Origin: Planotetraspora kaengkrachanensis
GTDB lineage: Bacteria; Actinomycetota; Actinomycetes; Streptosporangiales; Streptosporangiaceae
Assembly: GCF_016862895.1 (NCBI RefSeq)
Contig: NZ_BONV01000050.1
Span: 1-64,000, forward strand
Reading direction: 5' to 3'
Length of the DNA stretch: 64,000 bases
The translations under genes were made by a program, and so were the position numbers. Every line of letters begins with the position of its first letter. Position 1 is the stretch's first letter. The notes beneath the pieces are model-generated. The model saw nothing but the letters and a program-made list of their open reading frames with translations, had not been told where the DNA came from and did no database searches. Below, piece by piece: positions 35,438 to 45,131 of this stretch.

Positions 35438-37974
35438 TCACCCGGCTGACCCTGCGGAACCTCGCCGCGCACCGGCTGCGCCTCGGCCTCACCGCGCTCG
35501 CCGTGGTGCTGGGCACGGCGTTCGTCGCCGGAACGCTGATCTTCTCCAGCACGACGGACAAGGCCTTCGACGAGTTGTTCTCGGAGGGCACGCACACGGT
35601 GGACGTGACGGTGCAGGGCACGCGGGCGTTCACAGGCGGGGCCGACGACCTCGCCGCGAAGCCGGTTCCCGCCTCCGTCCTCGACCAGGTCCGCCGCGTG
35701 GACGGCGTGGCCGAGGCCCGCGGCCAGATCACGGGATTCGCGGCGATCGTCGGCAGGGACGGGAAGGTCGCCGGGGGGAACGGCCCGCCGCAGATGGGGA
35801 TCGGCTGGCCGTCGTCCCTGTCGGACTACACCCTCGTCAGCGGGCGAGGTCCCACGGCTCCCCATGAGGTCGCCCTCGACTCGGTCACCGCGGAGAAGAC
35901 CGGATACGCGACCGGCGACCAGGTGAAGGTCGTCACGAAGGGGCCGGCCGAGCCGTACGAGGTGGTCGGGGTCTTCAAGGTCGGCGCGAGCGGGCGGACG
36001 GGCGGCGTCACCTACACCGCGTTCGAGCCCGCCACCGCGCAGCGGCTGCTGGCCGAGCCCGGCGCCTTCTCCGGGATCGTGGCCAAGGCCGCGAACGGGG
36101 TCTCCCCGGCCGAGCTGGCCGGGCGGGTGAACGCGGTCGTGCCCGCGGGATTCGAGGCGATCACGGCCGAGCAGGCCGCGGACGACGCGGCCGGCGACGT
36201 CAAGGAGCTCCTCGGCTTCCTCAGCACGTTCCTGCTGACCTTCGGCGTCATCTCGGTCTTCGTGGGCTCGTTCATCATCTTCAACACGTTCTCGATGCTG
36301 GTCGCGCAGCGGACCAGGGATCTGGCGCTGCTGCGCGCCGTCGGAGCGTCCCGCCGGCAGGTGACCCTCTCGGTCATGGGCGAGGCGCTCGGGGTGGGAC
36401 TGCTCGGCTCGATCGCCGGCCTGCTCGCGGGGGCCGGGCTGGCGGTCGGGCTGCGCGGTCTGTTCTCCGCCATGGGCGCCGACCTTCCGACGACCGCGCT
36501 GGTCATCGCGCCGTCGACGGTCGTGTGGACCCTCGCGGTCGGCGTCGCCGTCACCCTGGTCGCGGCCTTCTTCCCGGCCCGCCGCGCTGCCCGGACGCCC
36601 CCGGTGGCGGCGTTGCGGGACGGCACGGCGCCCCCGGCCCGGTCGCTGCGCGCCCGCGCCGTGACCGGTGGGCTGTTCGCCGCCGCGGGAGGCGCGCTGC
36701 TCGCGACCGGTCTCGCGGGCGACGCCGGCGACCCGCTTGCGCCGGTCGGAGGCGGCGCGCTGCTGGTGTTCCTGGCGGTCGCCATGCTGAGCCCTCTGTT
36801 CGCGCGGCCGGTCACCCGGCTGCTGGGTGCGCCCCTCGTCCGGCTGTTCGGCACGACGGCCAGGCTCGGCAGCGGCAACGCCCAGCGCAATCCCCGCAGG
36901 ACGTCCGCCACGGCGGCGGCGCTCATGATCGGCATGGCTCTGATCGCCACGGTGTCGGTGCTCGCGGCCTCGATGACGGCCTCCATCGACAAGGCGCTCG
37001 ACGGCTCGCTCGGCGCCGACTTCCAGGTCTCGGCGGGTGGCGGCTTCGGACCGCCCGGATCGTTCGACCCGTCGGTGTCGGCCGCCCTCGCCGCCGTGCC
37101 GGGTGTGAAAAACGCGACGCCGATGACGTACGCCCAGGTCAGGCTGGGCGACCAGCAGGTGTTCGCCGCCGTCGGCGACCCCGAGGAGCTGGCCGCGCCG
37201 TTCGGCCTCGAGATGAAGTCGGGCACGCTCGCCGCCGATGCCGACGAGATCCTGGTCGACGCCAGGACGGCGGCGGCGAGCGGCTGGACGACGGGGTCGT
37301 CCGTGCGGGCCCAGTACGCCGACGGCGCCCATGCGACGATCAGGATCGCGGGCGTCTTCGCGGACAACCCGATGGCCGGGCCGTACCTCCTGGGAGAGGC
37401 CACGCACGCGGCCCACTACCCGGACTCCCGGGTCTCCACCGTCCTCGTCGTCAAGGAGCCGGGCGCCGACGCCGCGACCGTCCGCAGGGGCCTGGAGGCC
37501 TCCCTGGCGGCCTATCCCAACCTGACGCTGCAGGATCGGTCCGACATCAAGGAGCAGGCCCGCGCGAGCGTCGGGCAGCTCCTCACGATGATCAGCGCCC
37601 TGCTGGTGCTCTCGATCCTGATCGCGGTCCTCGGCATCATCAACACGCTGGCGCTCTCGGTCATCGAGCGGACGCGGGAGATCGGGCTGCTCCGGGCGGT
37701 CGGAATGGGCAGGCGCCAGCTGCGCAGGATGATCCGCTACGAGTCCGTGCTCATCTCGGTGTTCGGCGCGCTGCTCGGGATCGCCGTCGGCATCGGCTTC
37801 GGCTGGGCGGTCCAGCGTGCGCTCGCCGACCAGGGAATCGACGTCCTGTCCGTGCCCGCCGCCCAGCTCGGCGCCTACCTGGCGGCGGCGGCGCTGGTCG
37901 GCGTGCTCGCGGCGGCCTGGCCGGCGCGCCGGGCGGCCAGAATGGACGTGCTGCGGGCGATCGCCGCGCAGTGA
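35434..37974 (+). CDS. ABC exporter permease, FtsX/MacB-like
   Basis: The 846-residue membrane protein has two FtsX units. An N-terminal helix (LRLGLTALAVVLGTAFVAGTL) is followed by a large extracytoplasmic domain (about 45-260). Three helices come next (LLTFGVISVFVGSFIIFNTF and following). A central helical region with a second extracytoplasmic domain (about 490-700) and three terminal helices (LLTMISALLVLSILIAVLGI and following) complete it. Such exporters handle peptides, lipids or drugs, or respond to cell-wall antibiotics. It is translationally coupled to the ATPase and ends before a strong terminator. The substrate is unknown. Confidence 0.92.
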   Translation: MITRLTLRNLAAHRLRLGLTALAVVLGTAFVAGTLIFSSTTDKAFDELFSEGTHTVDVTVQGTRAFTGGADDLAAKPVPASVLDQVRRVDGVAEARGQITGFAAIVGRDGKVAGGNGPPQMGIGWPSSLSDYTLVSGRGPTAPHEVALDSVTAEKTGYATGDQVKVVTKGPAEPYEVVGVFKVGASGRTGGVTYTAFEPATAQRLLAEPGAFSGIVAKAANGVSPAELAGRVNAVVPAGFEAITAEQAADDAAGDVKELLGFLSTFLLTFGVISVFVGSFIIFNTFSMLVAQRTRDLALLRAVGASRRQVTLSVMGEALGVGLLGSIAGLLAGAGLAVGLRGLFSAMGADLPTTALVIAPSTVVWTLAVGVAVTLVAAFFPARRAARTPPVAALRDGTAPPARSLRARAVTGGLFAAAGGALLATGLAGDAGDPLAPVGGGALLVFLAVAMLSPLFARPVTRLLGAPLVRLFGTTARLGSGNAQRNPRRTSATAAALMIGMALIATVSVLAASMTASIDKALDGSLGADFQVSAGGGFGPPGSFDPSVSAALAAVPGVKNATPMTYAQVRLGDQQVFAAVGDPEELAAPFGLEMKSGTLAADADEILVDARTAAASGWTTGSSVRAQYADGAHATIRIAGVFADNPMAGPYLLGEATHAAHYPDSRVSTVLVVKEPGADAATVRRGLEASLAAYPNLTLQDRSDIKEQARASVGQLLTMISALLVLSILIAVLGIINTLALSVIERTREIGLLRAVGMGRRQLRRMIRYESVLISVFGALLGIAVGIGFGWAVQRALADQGIDVLSVPAAQLGAYLAAAALVGVLAAAWPARRAARMDVLRAIAAQ

Positions 37975-37981
37975 CAGGAAC

Positions 37982-38034
37982 TCCACCGGTACGGCTCCCG
38001 CGCTCGGGGGGGACGCGGGAGCCGTACCGGTGGA
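37982..38034. terminator. Very long perfect hairpin, bidirectional terminator
   Basis: A 21 bp perfect stem (37982-38002 with 38014-38034) closes an 11-base G-rich loop. It lies between the exporter permease stop (plus) and the peptide ABC operon stop (minus) and should block read-through both ways. The stem is followed by AAA on the plus strand and there is no long T-run, as is common in high-GC genomes. Confidence 0.85.
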
Positions 38035-38056
38035 AACCCTTGGGGGCGCCGTCCGG

Positions 38057-39070
38057 TCAGGCGGTGGTGGCCGCGGGCTCCGCGGCGGCCGCCGGGGTGT
38101 TCTCCGGGAAGTGGCAGGCGACCTGGTGGCCGGTGGCGAGCGTCTCCAGCGGCGGCTCGACCGTCTTGCAGATCTCCTGGGCCTTCCAGCACCGGGTGTG
38201 GAACCGGCAGGCGGGCGGCGGGTTGAGCGGGGACGGCACGTCGCCCTGCAGGCGGATGCGCTCCCGCCCGCGTCCCTTGGGGTCGGGGATCGGCACGGCG
38301 GACAGCAGCGCGTTCGTGTACGGGTGCATGGGCGACTCGTACAGGCTCTTGCGGTCGGCCAGCTCGACGATCTTGCCGAGGTACATCACGGCGACCCGGT
38401 CGCTGATGTGCCGGACCACCGACAGGTCGTGCGCGATCACCACGTAGGTGAGGTCGAGCTCGCCCTGCAGGTCCTCGAGGAGGTTCACCACCTGAGCCTG
38501 GATCGACACGTCGAGCGCGGAGACCGGCTCGTCCGCGATGATCAGCTTCGGCTTGAGCGCCAGGGTCCTCGCGATGCCGATGCGCTGCCGCTGACCGCCG
38601 GAGAACTCGTGCGGATAACGGTTGTAGTGCTCCGGGTTGAGGCCCACCAGCTCCAGGATCTCCTGGACCGCCTTCTTGGTGCCCTGCTCGGTCTTGATGC
38701 CCTGGATCCGGAACGGGGCGCCGACGATGGCGCCGACCGTGTGCCGGGGGTTGAGCGAGCTGTAGGGGTCCTGGAAGATCATCTGCACGTCCCGGCGGAG
38801 CGGGCGCATCCGGCCCTGGGACATGTGCGTGATGTCGTTGCCCTCGAAGACGATCTTCCCGCCGGTCGGCTCGATGAGCCGGGTGATCAGCCGCCCGGTC
38901 GTCGTCTTGCCGCATCCCGACTCGCCCACCAGGCCGAGCGTCTCGCCCTTGACGACGTCGAAGCTGACGCCGTCGACGGCCTTGACCGCCGCCACCTGGC
39001 GCTGGAGGAGCCCCTTGGTCACGGGGAAATGCTTCTCCAGCCCCTGGACGGACAGCAGGGGCTCACTCAT
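38057..39070 (-). CDS. Peptide-type ABC importer ATP-binding protein (DppF/OppF type)
   Basis: The 337-residue ATPase has Walker [10 protein letters not shown], signature EFSGGQRQR, Walker [15 protein letters not shown] and switch histidine [11 protein letters not shown]. The C-terminal oligopeptide-transporter extension has the cysteines [14 protein letters not shown] expected for an Fe-S cluster in this group. ATG 39070 has GGAGAGAC upstream; an earlier in-frame start would only add a charged stretch. It is the last gene of the importer operon. Confidence 0.92.
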   Translation of the reverse strand: MSEPLLSVQGLEKHFPVTKGLLQRQVAAVKAVDGVSFDVVKGETLGLVGESGCGKTTTGRLITRLIEPTGGKIVFEGNDITHMSQGRMRPLRRDVQMIFQDPYSSLNPRHTVGAIVGAPFRIQGIKTEQGTKKAVQEILELVGLNPEHYNRYPHEFSGGQRQRIGIARTLALKPKLIIADEPVSALDVSIQAQVVNLLEDLQGELDLTYVVIAHDLSVVRHISDRVAVMYLGKIVELADRKSLYESPMHPYTNALLSAVPIPDPKGRGRERIRLQGDVPSPLNPPPACRFHTRCWKAQEICKTVEPPLETLATGHQVACHFPENTPAAAAEPAATTA

Positions 39071-39148
39071 GGGTCTCTCCTCGCGTGACGACTCGCGCTC
39101 CGCTCCGGCGGGACGCCGCGTTCGTCGTGTCTCGCTCACCGCGCCGGC

Positions 39149-40174
39149 TCATGACGCCTCCAGGCTCGGCTTGATCTCGGCCTCCCAGATGGAGCGCCGC
39201 ATGTCACGTGGCATGTGGCAGCGCACCAGGTGACCGCCCTCGGTCTCCGCGAGCTGCGGGACCTCGCTCTTGGCCTTGCCGTCCGTGCGGTCCTCGAAGG
39301 TGCAACGCGGATGGAAGGCGCACCCGGCCGGCACGTTGATCAGCGACGGCGGCGAGCCCTTGATCGGCAGGAGCCGTTCGGTCCGATCGCGGTCGAGCCG
39401 GGGCATGGAGCCCAGCAGACCCCAGGTGTAGGGGTGCTCGGGCCGTTCGAAAATGTCCTCGGCGGTGCCGTACTCGATGCACTTGCCGCCGTACATGACC
39501 AGGATGTCGTCGGAAAGCTCGGCGACCACGCCCAGGTCGTGCGTGATGATGATCAGGGCGGCGTTGAAGTCGCGCTGGAGGTCACGCATCAGGTCGAGGA
39601 TCTGCGCCTGGACGGTGACGTCGAGGGCCGTTGTCGGCTCATCGGCGATCAGCAGTTCGGGGTCGCAGCTCAGCGCCATCGCGATCATGGCCCGCTGCCG
39701 CATGCCGCCGGAGAACTCGTGCGGGTAGCTGTCCACCCGCCGGTCCGGCTGCGGGATGCCCACCCGGCCGAGCAGGTCGATCGCGTGCTTGCGCGCGACC
39801 TTCTTGCTGACGTCGTTGTGGATCCGGTACGCCTCGATGATCTGGGCGCCCACCGTGTAGAACGGGTGCATCGCCGACAGCGGATCCTGGAAGATCATCG
39901 CCATCTTCTTGCCGCGGAGCGTGCGCACGTGATCGGCGCTGGCGCCGACGAGTTCCTCGCCGTCCAGCCAGATCTCGCCGCCGAGCTTCGCACGCCCGCC
40001 CTTGTGCAGGCCGAGGATGCCCAGCGAGGTGACGCTCTTGCCGGAGCCGGACTCCCCCACGATGCCGAGGGTCTTGCCGCGGTCGAGCGAGAAGGACAGC
40101 CCGTCGACGGACTTGACCAGGCCGTCGTCGGTCGGGAAGTGGACCTTCAGGTCCTTCAGTTCAAGAAAGCTCAC
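39149..40174 (-). CDS. Peptide-type ABC importer ATP-binding protein (DppD/OppD type)
   Basis: The 341-residue ATPase has Walker A GESGSGKS, signature EFSGGMRQR, Walker B LLIADEPTTALDVT, switch histidine IITHDLGVVAE and the C-terminal PAGCAFHPRCTFED cysteine motif. It pairs with the DppF-type subunit. The GTG start at 40174 has AAGGAGGG upstream. It follows the DppB-type permease gene by 55 bp. Confidence 0.92.
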   Translation of the reverse strand: MSFLELKDLKVHFPTDDGLVKSVDGLSFSLDRGKTLGIVGESGSGKSVTSLGILGLHKGGRAKLGGEIWLDGEELVGASADHVRTLRGKKMAMIFQDPLSAMHPFYTVGAQIIEAYRIHNDVSKKVARKHAIDLLGRVGIPQPDRRVDSYPHEFSGGMRQRAMIAMALSCDPELLIADEPTTALDVTVQAQILDLMRDLQRDFNAALIIITHDLGVVAELSDDILVMYGGKCIEYGTAEDIFERPEHPYTWGLLGSMPRLDRDRTERLLPIKGSPPSLINVPAGCAFHPRCTFEDRTDGKAKSEVPQLAETEGGHLVRCHMPRDMRRSIWEAEIKPSLEAS

Positions 40175-40229
40175 GAGCCCTCCTTCGTCGGCCTCACTCG
40201 CGGGCTCCCGTGCTTATTCGTTCGCTCGT

Positions 40230-41243
40230 TCACACGAGCCTCACCCTCGGGTCGACCACGGCGTACAGGAGGTCGACGACCAGGTTCGCGAAGACCACGA
40301 AGAACGCGGCGACGAGCGTCACGCCCATGACCTGGGGAAGGTCCTGGTGGCCGATGGCGTCGATGGCGTACTTGCCCATGCCCGGCAGGGAATAGGTGCT
40401 CTCGGTGAGCACCGCGCCGCCGAGCAGCAGTCCCAGGTCGAGACCGAAGATCGTAAGGATGGGGGTGAGCGCGCCGCGCAGGCCGTGCTTGGCGACCACG
40501 ACCCGTTCCGGCAGGCCCTTGGCCCGCGCGGTCCGGATGTAGTCCTCGCCCATCGTCTCCAGCATGCCCGCCCGGGTGAGCCGGGCATACCCGGCGGCGT
40601 ACAGGAAGGCGAGCGTGATCCACGGCAACAGCAGGTTGTACGCCCACGTGGCCGGGTTGTCGAGGAAAGGCGTATACGTGTTGCCCGGTGCCGTGATGTG
40701 CAGGCCGTAGCTGAACACCACGAGCGACACGATTCCGGTGAAGAAGATGGGTAGCGACACGCCCGCGAGGGCGATGCCCATCGCCGCCCGGTCGAAGAAG
40801 CTGCCGCGTCTCAGCGCGGACAGCACGCCGGTGGCGACTCCGGCGATGACCCAGATCAGCGCGGCCCCGATCGCCAGGGAGACCGTGACGGGGAGCCGGT
40901 CGAGCAGGTCCGGCCAGACCGGCAGCCGGGTGAGGAAGGAGTACCCGAAGCAGGGCGCCGGGCAGTGCTCCACGCCGGGGCCGTAGTCGTAGTCGGCGCC
41001 GGCCACGATGCCCTTCGCGAAGCGCCCGTACTGCACGACGAGCGGATCGTTGAAGCCCAGCTTCTCAGCCGCGACCTTGACCTGCTCCGCCGAGGCGGTG
41101 CGCCCGACGTAACGGGCGGCGAGATCCTCCGACGTCGCGCCGGCCAGGCGCGGCACCAGGAAGAAGATGGCGAACGTGATGATGCTCACGATGGAGAGCA
41201 TCACGACCGACCAGATCAGCCGCCGGATGATGTATGTGACCAC
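40230..41243 (-). CDS. Peptide-type ABC importer permease (DppB type)
   Basis: The 337-residue permease has the DppB N-terminus (VTYIIRRLIWSVVMLSIVSI), five to six membrane helices and the EAA-like loop (EDYIRTARAKGLPERVVVAK). A short loop with two cysteines (VEHCPAPCFG) is outside the membrane. The start is GTG 41243. Its G-rich ribosome site lies next to, and may pair with, the hairpin at 41259-41286. Confidence 0.9.
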   Translation of the reverse strand: MVTYIIRRLIWSVVMLSIVSIITFAIFFLVPRLAGATSEDLAARYVGRTASAEQVKVAAEKLGFNDPLVVQYGRFAKGIVAGADYDYGPGVEHCPAPCFGYSFLTRLPVWPDLLDRLPVTVSLAIGAALIWVIAGVATGVLSALRRGSFFDRAAMGIALAGVSLPIFFTGIVSLVVFSYGLHITAPGNTYTPFLDNPATWAYNLLLPWITLAFLYAAGYARLTRAGMLETMGEDYIRTARAKGLPERVVVAKHGLRGALTPILTIFGLDLGLLLGGAVLTESTYSLPGMGKYAIDAIGHQDLPQVMGVTLVAAFFVVFANLVVDLLYAVVDPRVRLV

Positions 41244-41247
41244 TGTC

Positions 41248-41286
41248 CCCCCGGCTCCGGGGGCCGGCCCTTACGAGCCGGCCCCC
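41248..41286 (-). promoter_or_regulatory. Intra-operon hairpin with an alternative fold over the DppB ribosome site
   Basis: Between the binding-protein stop and the DppB start, a perfect 10 bp stem (41259-41268 with 41277-41286, GGGGGCCGGC type) forms. Its promoter-distal arm can instead pair with the G-rich ribosome site: the CCCCCG/CGGGGG arms are 41248-41253 and 41258-41263. The two folds exclude each other. Hairpins after binding-protein genes often protect that part of the mRNA. Control of permease translation is an inference. Confidence 0.55.
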
Positions 41287-41332
41287 TTGCCGCGTTCACG
41301 CGTAGCGCGGATCTATCGGATGTGCAGGGTTG

Positions 41333-43105
41333 TTACTTGACGCCCATGCCGAGGTAGTCGTACATGCCGTACGCGTCGTTGACGAACACGTTCGTCGCGT
41401 TCTTGCTGCGCACCAGCAGAGCCTTGGCCCAGACGTTCGGCAGGATGTAGGCGTCATCCATGACCTTCTTGTCGATCTGGGTCCAGATGGCGTTGCGGGC
41501 GTTGGCGTCGGTCTGCTCCATCGCCTGGTCGATCAGCTTGTCGACCTCGGGGTCGCGGACGCTGACGTTCGAGGAACCGCCGGTGTCACGGATGACGCGG
41601 CTGTCGACGATCTGCTGGAGGAAGCCGAAGCCGTCGGGCCAGTCCGACTGCCAGCCGTTCATGGCCAGGCCGAGCTTGTTGTCCTTGGCGTAGCCCGGCT
41701 TGCCGGCGTACAGGGCGAAGTAGTCGGCCTGCGGGAAGGGCTTGAGGGTCAGCTTGATGCCCACGCGGCCCAGCGACTGCTGGAGCGCCTCGGCGGCCGC
41801 CTTCTCCTTCGGACGCTCGGCCCGGTAGGAGATGTTGGTCTCGAAGCCGTTCGGCTGGCCACAGGCGGTCAGCGCCTCCTTGGCCTTGGTGACGTCGCCC
41901 TTGTTGTCGGCGCCCGGCACCCAGGTGTTGAAGTCCTCGTGGCCGGGGATCGACGGCGGCAGCAGGCTGGTGGCGATCTGACCACCGGCGAACTCGCCGC
42001 CCCACGCGGTCTGCAGCGCCGTCTTGTCGGCGGCGTACTCGACGGCCTTGCGGCACTCGAGGTTGTCGAGCGGCGGGACGTTGCCGTTGATCGACGTGTA
42101 CCAGAGGCGGGTGCCGGTCGGGTTGTCCGTGTTCGCCTTCATCGCCGGGTCCGGCAGGACGCGGCCGAGGGCGGCCGGCTGCACACCGGTGCCCGCGATG
42201 TCGACGTCGAGGTCACCGGCGAGGATCCGGTTGTCGATGTCGTCGGCGTTGACGTTGGTGGCGACGTCGTAACCGTCGGGCAGCGCCTTGCGGTTCGGGT
42301 CGGTCGCCGGGTCCCACTGGTCGTTGCGGACGAGCGTGAAGCCCTTGCCGATCTCGTTCTTGTCGAACTTGTACGGCCCGGTGGAGATCACGTGCTCCTT
42401 GTACTTCGCGCCGGTGTCCTTGGCCTTGGGGACCGGGATGGTGGCGGGAAGCTGGGCGAAGTAGTCGAAGTTGCTCAGCGGCTTGATGAGGTGGAAGACG
42501 ATCGTCTGGTCGTCCGGCGTCTCGATGGCGCTGTCGGTGTTGGCGTCCGGCGACTTGTAGGCGCCCTTGTAGTCCTTGGGCCAGTTCAGGAAGTCGTTGA
42601 AGTAGGTGTACCCGTCAGGGAACACCTCCTTGTCGAACGACCGCTCGACGCCGTACTTCACGTCCTTGGACGTGACGGGGGTGCCGTCCTCGAACTTGAT
42701 GCCGGCCTTGAGCTTGTAGGTCCAGGTCTTGGCGTCGTCGCTCGGCGTGCCCAGGCCCTCGGCGAGGTCGGGCGTCAGCTCGTTGCCCTCCTTGCCGGGC
42801 GCGGACTTGAACATCACCAGCGAGCGGCCGTAGAGCCGGATGAAGTTCCAGGAGTAGCCGTAGTACGTGTCGCCCGGGTCGAGGGAGTCCCAGTCACCCG
42901 CGTTCGCGAACTTGAGGATGCCCCCCTTCTTGTCCGACGGGTTGACCACCGCGGTGAGGGCGCCGTTGAACTCGCCCGTCGCTCCGGCCGCCGTCGCCCC
43001 ACCGGACGCCGACGGCGTGCTGCTCGAACCGCCTCCACAGGCGGCGAGGCCGAGAGCGAGGACCGCGCTCAGCGCGGCCACGCCCAGTCTCGTTGTTTTC
43101 TGCAT
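41333..43105 (-). CDS. Peptide-type ABC importer substrate-binding lipoprotein (family 5)
   Basis: The 590-residue protein starts with a lipoprotein signal (lipobox LAAC, Cys23) and a Gly/Ser/Thr-rich spacer. The mature part is a family 5 (DppA/OppA) binding protein: GLGTPSDDAKTWTYKLKAGI, VKYGVERSFD, TIVFHLIKPLSNFDYFAQLP, LECRKAVEYAADK and the long C-terminal lobe. Family members bind oligopeptides, dipeptides, nickel or other small compounds, and the substrate here is not evident. ATG 43105 has AAGGGA upstream. In the operon it lies between the DppC- and DppB-type permease genes, an unusual position. Confidence 0.92.
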   Translation of the reverse strand: MQKTTRLGVAALSAVLALGLAACGGGSSSTPSASGGATAAGATGEFNGALTAVVNPSDKKGGILKFANAGDWDSLDPGDTYYGYSWNFIRLYGRSLVMFKSAPGKEGNELTPDLAEGLGTPSDDAKTWTYKLKAGIKFEDGTPVTSKDVKYGVERSFDKEVFPDGYTYFNDFLNWPKDYKGAYKSPDANTDSAIETPDDQTIVFHLIKPLSNFDYFAQLPATIPVPKAKDTGAKYKEHVISTGPYKFDKNEIGKGFTLVRNDQWDPATDPNRKALPDGYDVATNVNADDIDNRILAGDLDVDIAGTGVQPAALGRVLPDPAMKANTDNPTGTRLWYTSINGNVPPLDNLECRKAVEYAADKTALQTAWGGEFAGGQIATSLLPPSIPGHEDFNTWVPGADNKGDVTKAKEALTACGQPNGFETNISYRAERPKEKAAAEALQQSLGRVGIKLTLKPFPQADYFALYAGKPGYAKDNKLGLAMNGWQSDWPDGFGFLQQIVDSRVIRDTGGSSNVSVRDPEVDKLIDQAMEQTDANARNAIWTQIDKKVMDDAYILPNVWAKALLVRSKNATNVFVNDAYGMYDYLGMGVK

Positions 43106-43158
43106 CTACGGATCCCTTGATTGGTAGAGCCGGGGAACTTACCGGAAATCGAGAGAAT

Positions 43159-44154
43159 TCATCGAGCCTTCGGATCGAGGGCATCCCTCAGGCCATCGCC
43201 GAACAGGTTGAACGCCAGGACGGTGATGAAGATCGCCATGCCGGGGAAGAACATGAAGTGCGGAACCGTGTAGAACCGGACCGCGTCCGACAACATGCCG
43301 CCCCACGTGGGGGTGGGCGGCCTGACACCGACGCCGAGGAACGACAGCGCCGCCTCGAAGAGCACGTTCGTCGGGATCAGCAACGTCGCGTAGATCAGGA
43401 TCGGCGCGACGAGGTTGGGCAACATCTCGCGGAAGATGATGTACGGCCCGCGGGCGCCCAGGCTCCGGGCCGCGTCCACGAACTCACGCTCACGCAGCGA
43501 CAACGTCTGCCCGCGAATGATGCGGCCGATGTACGGCCAGTTGAAGAAGCCGATGATGAAGATCAGCAGGGAGACACGCAGAGTGTCGCCGGTCAGGCCG
43601 AACGCGCTGTCCGGGACGACGCCCGCGAGCGCGATGGCGAAGACCAGGATCGGGAAGGCCAGGAAGACGTCCATCGCCTTGCTGATGATCGAGTCGACGA
43701 TTCCGCCGAAATATCCCGCCGTGACGCCGAGCAGCGTGCCGATGACGACGGACAACAACGTCGCGAGGAAGGCGATCAGCAGCGAGATGCGGGCGCCGTA
43801 GACGACGCGGCTGAAGATGTCGCGGCCGTTGACGGGCTCGATCCCGAAGAGGTGGTCGGCGCTTATGCCCGTACCGCTCTTGGGCACCAGCGTGGCCGGG
43901 TCGATGAGATCGGAGTTGAACTGCGTGGGGTCCTGGCCGAAGATTCCGGCGATCACCGGTGCGAAGATCGCCACCAGGATCAGGAAGATCACCACCATGC
44001 CGCCCGCGAGGGCGACCTTGTCGCGCTTGAGGCGCATCCAGGCGATCTGGCCGAGCGAACGGCCCTGGATCGCCTTGGCCTCGGACTGCCCCGCGAGGAC
44101 GGATTCTGGCGTGGCCTCGAATTCCGATCCGGGCACGTCCAGCGGCGCGGTCAT
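43159..44154 (-). CDS. Peptide-type ABC importer permease (DppC type)
   Basis: The 331-residue permease begins with a cytoplasmic tail of about 50 residues. Six membrane helices and the DppC-type EAA loop (REREFVDAARSLGARGPYII) follow. HLFGIEPVNGRDIFSRVVYG and PPTPTWGGMLSDAVRF are family hallmarks. ATG 44154 has AAGGAGGG upstream. It is the first gene of the importer operon, so the gene order is permease C, binding protein A, permease B, ATPases D and F, rather than the usual A-B-C-D-F. Confidence 0.92.
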   Translation of the reverse strand: MTAPLDVPGSEFEATPESVLAGQSEAKAIQGRSLGQIAWMRLKRDKVALAGGMVVIFLILVAIFAPVIAGIFGQDPTQFNSDLIDPATLVPKSGTGISADHLFGIEPVNGRDIFSRVVYGARISLLIAFLATLLSVVIGTLLGVTAGYFGGIVDSIISKAMDVFLAFPILVFAIALAGVVPDSAFGLTGDTLRVSLLIFIIGFFNWPYIGRIIRGQTLSLREREFVDAARSLGARGPYIIFREMLPNLVAPILIYATLLIPTNVLFEAALSFLGVGVRPPTPTWGGMLSDAVRFYTVPHFMFFPGMAIFITVLAFNLFGDGLRDALDPKAR

Positions 44155-44469
44155 AGACCCTCCTTGCGCGGTCCCATGACCAAGGTGCTGACTTCCTTAC
44201 TGACCTTGCTACGCGCGGCCATGGGTATGGGGCCCCCTGGATCGCAGACGACAGTGTTCCCGAGACCCGGGTGTGTGGGCCTCTGGAACGCACAATGTAT
44301 GCGCTGAGCTGCAGTGACCAGGACCTAGAGGGCGCCTGTTGTTCAACTGTGATTCATGCGAAACTCATTCGTGTTGATCTTGGAAGGATTGTCGGGGTCT
44401 CGTTTCTGTTGTGTCGCAGATCCGTGACAGAACGTCGATGAGTGTCACAAGTCACCAAATGTGGGATCT
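44155..44469. promoter_or_regulatory. Promoter region of the peptide ABC operon
   Basis: These 315 bp are moderately AT-rich and contain no gene. They must hold the promoter of the importer operon (minus strand) and lie after the small membrane protein gene on the same strand. TACATT near 44295 on the minus strand could be a -10 box, but no good -35 partner is visible. Confidence 0.4.
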
Positions 44470-44946
44470 TCAGCTGATCCCACGCCGCTTGAGGATGTCC
44501 TCGATGTCGGAGAAATCGTCGGCGGGCGCGGGCTTGGCGCCCCCCTCGACGGGCTGCGGCCCGGCCGCCTTGGCCGGCTTGCGGGGCGTGCCCGGCTTCG
44601 CGGCCGCCTCCGGGTCGGCGCCGGCCGCGCGCGCCCGGGACAGGGTCCTGCCCCGCATCCCGCCCGAGACGAAGAAGAGCAGGGCCGACACTCCGGTGAC
44701 GACGACGCCCGCCCAGACCATCGGCGAGAAGACGAGGCCGGTGACGAAGCCCACGACGGCGGAGCCGATGTTCCACACCGTCCTGAGCGCTCCGGTGAGG
44801 TAGGCCGCCAGGGGCAGCAGCGACCAGGCGGTGGCGCGCAACCCCGCGGCGAGTCCCCTGCGGCGGAAGGCCAGATAGCTCAGCGCGATCCCCACAGCGG
44901 TGACCCCGGCGCTGAGCGGCAGCCAGGCGATCTGGTCGAAGGTCAT
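44470..44946 (-). CDS. Conserved small actinobacterial membrane protein
   Basis: The 158-residue protein has four predicted membrane segments (about 8-26, 40-54, 61-75 and 78-93). A basic, Ala/Pro-rich cytoplasmic tail ends with the acidic helix DDFSDIEDILKRRGIS. I recognise it only as a conserved hypothetical protein of Actinobacteria. The conserved acidic C-terminal motif suggests a protein contact. ATG 44946 is preceded by a weak GGGGACC. No function is assigned. Confidence 0.75.
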   Translation of the reverse strand: MTFDQIAWLPLSAGVTAVGIALSYLAFRRRGLAAGLRATAWSLLPLAAYLTGALRTVWNIGSAVVGFVTGLVFSPMVWAGVVVTGVSALLFFVSGGMRGRTLSRARAAGADPEAAAKPGTPRKPAKAAGPQPVEGGAKPAPADDFSDIEDILKRRGIS

Positions 44947-45131
44947 GGCGGTCCCCTAAGTCACGGCCGGACATCACTGTCCATCCTGGCACGCGGCCCG
45001 CCGCTCCGCGCGGGAGTGATCACCCGTCGGCCGCCGGTGGCGATCATGCATGCGTCCGGCGGCCGGGGAGCACGTACGGCTCCCGGGATCAGAGCTCCGG
45101 GATCAGCGGCCCGTGAGCGGCCCCTCCGTGA

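Noticed and set aside
35398-37986. Minus-strand 862-codon open frame opposite the exporter permease
   Set aside because: Its composition is the low-complexity Arg/Gly/Asp pattern of an antisense frame, while the plus-strand frame has clear FtsX domains.
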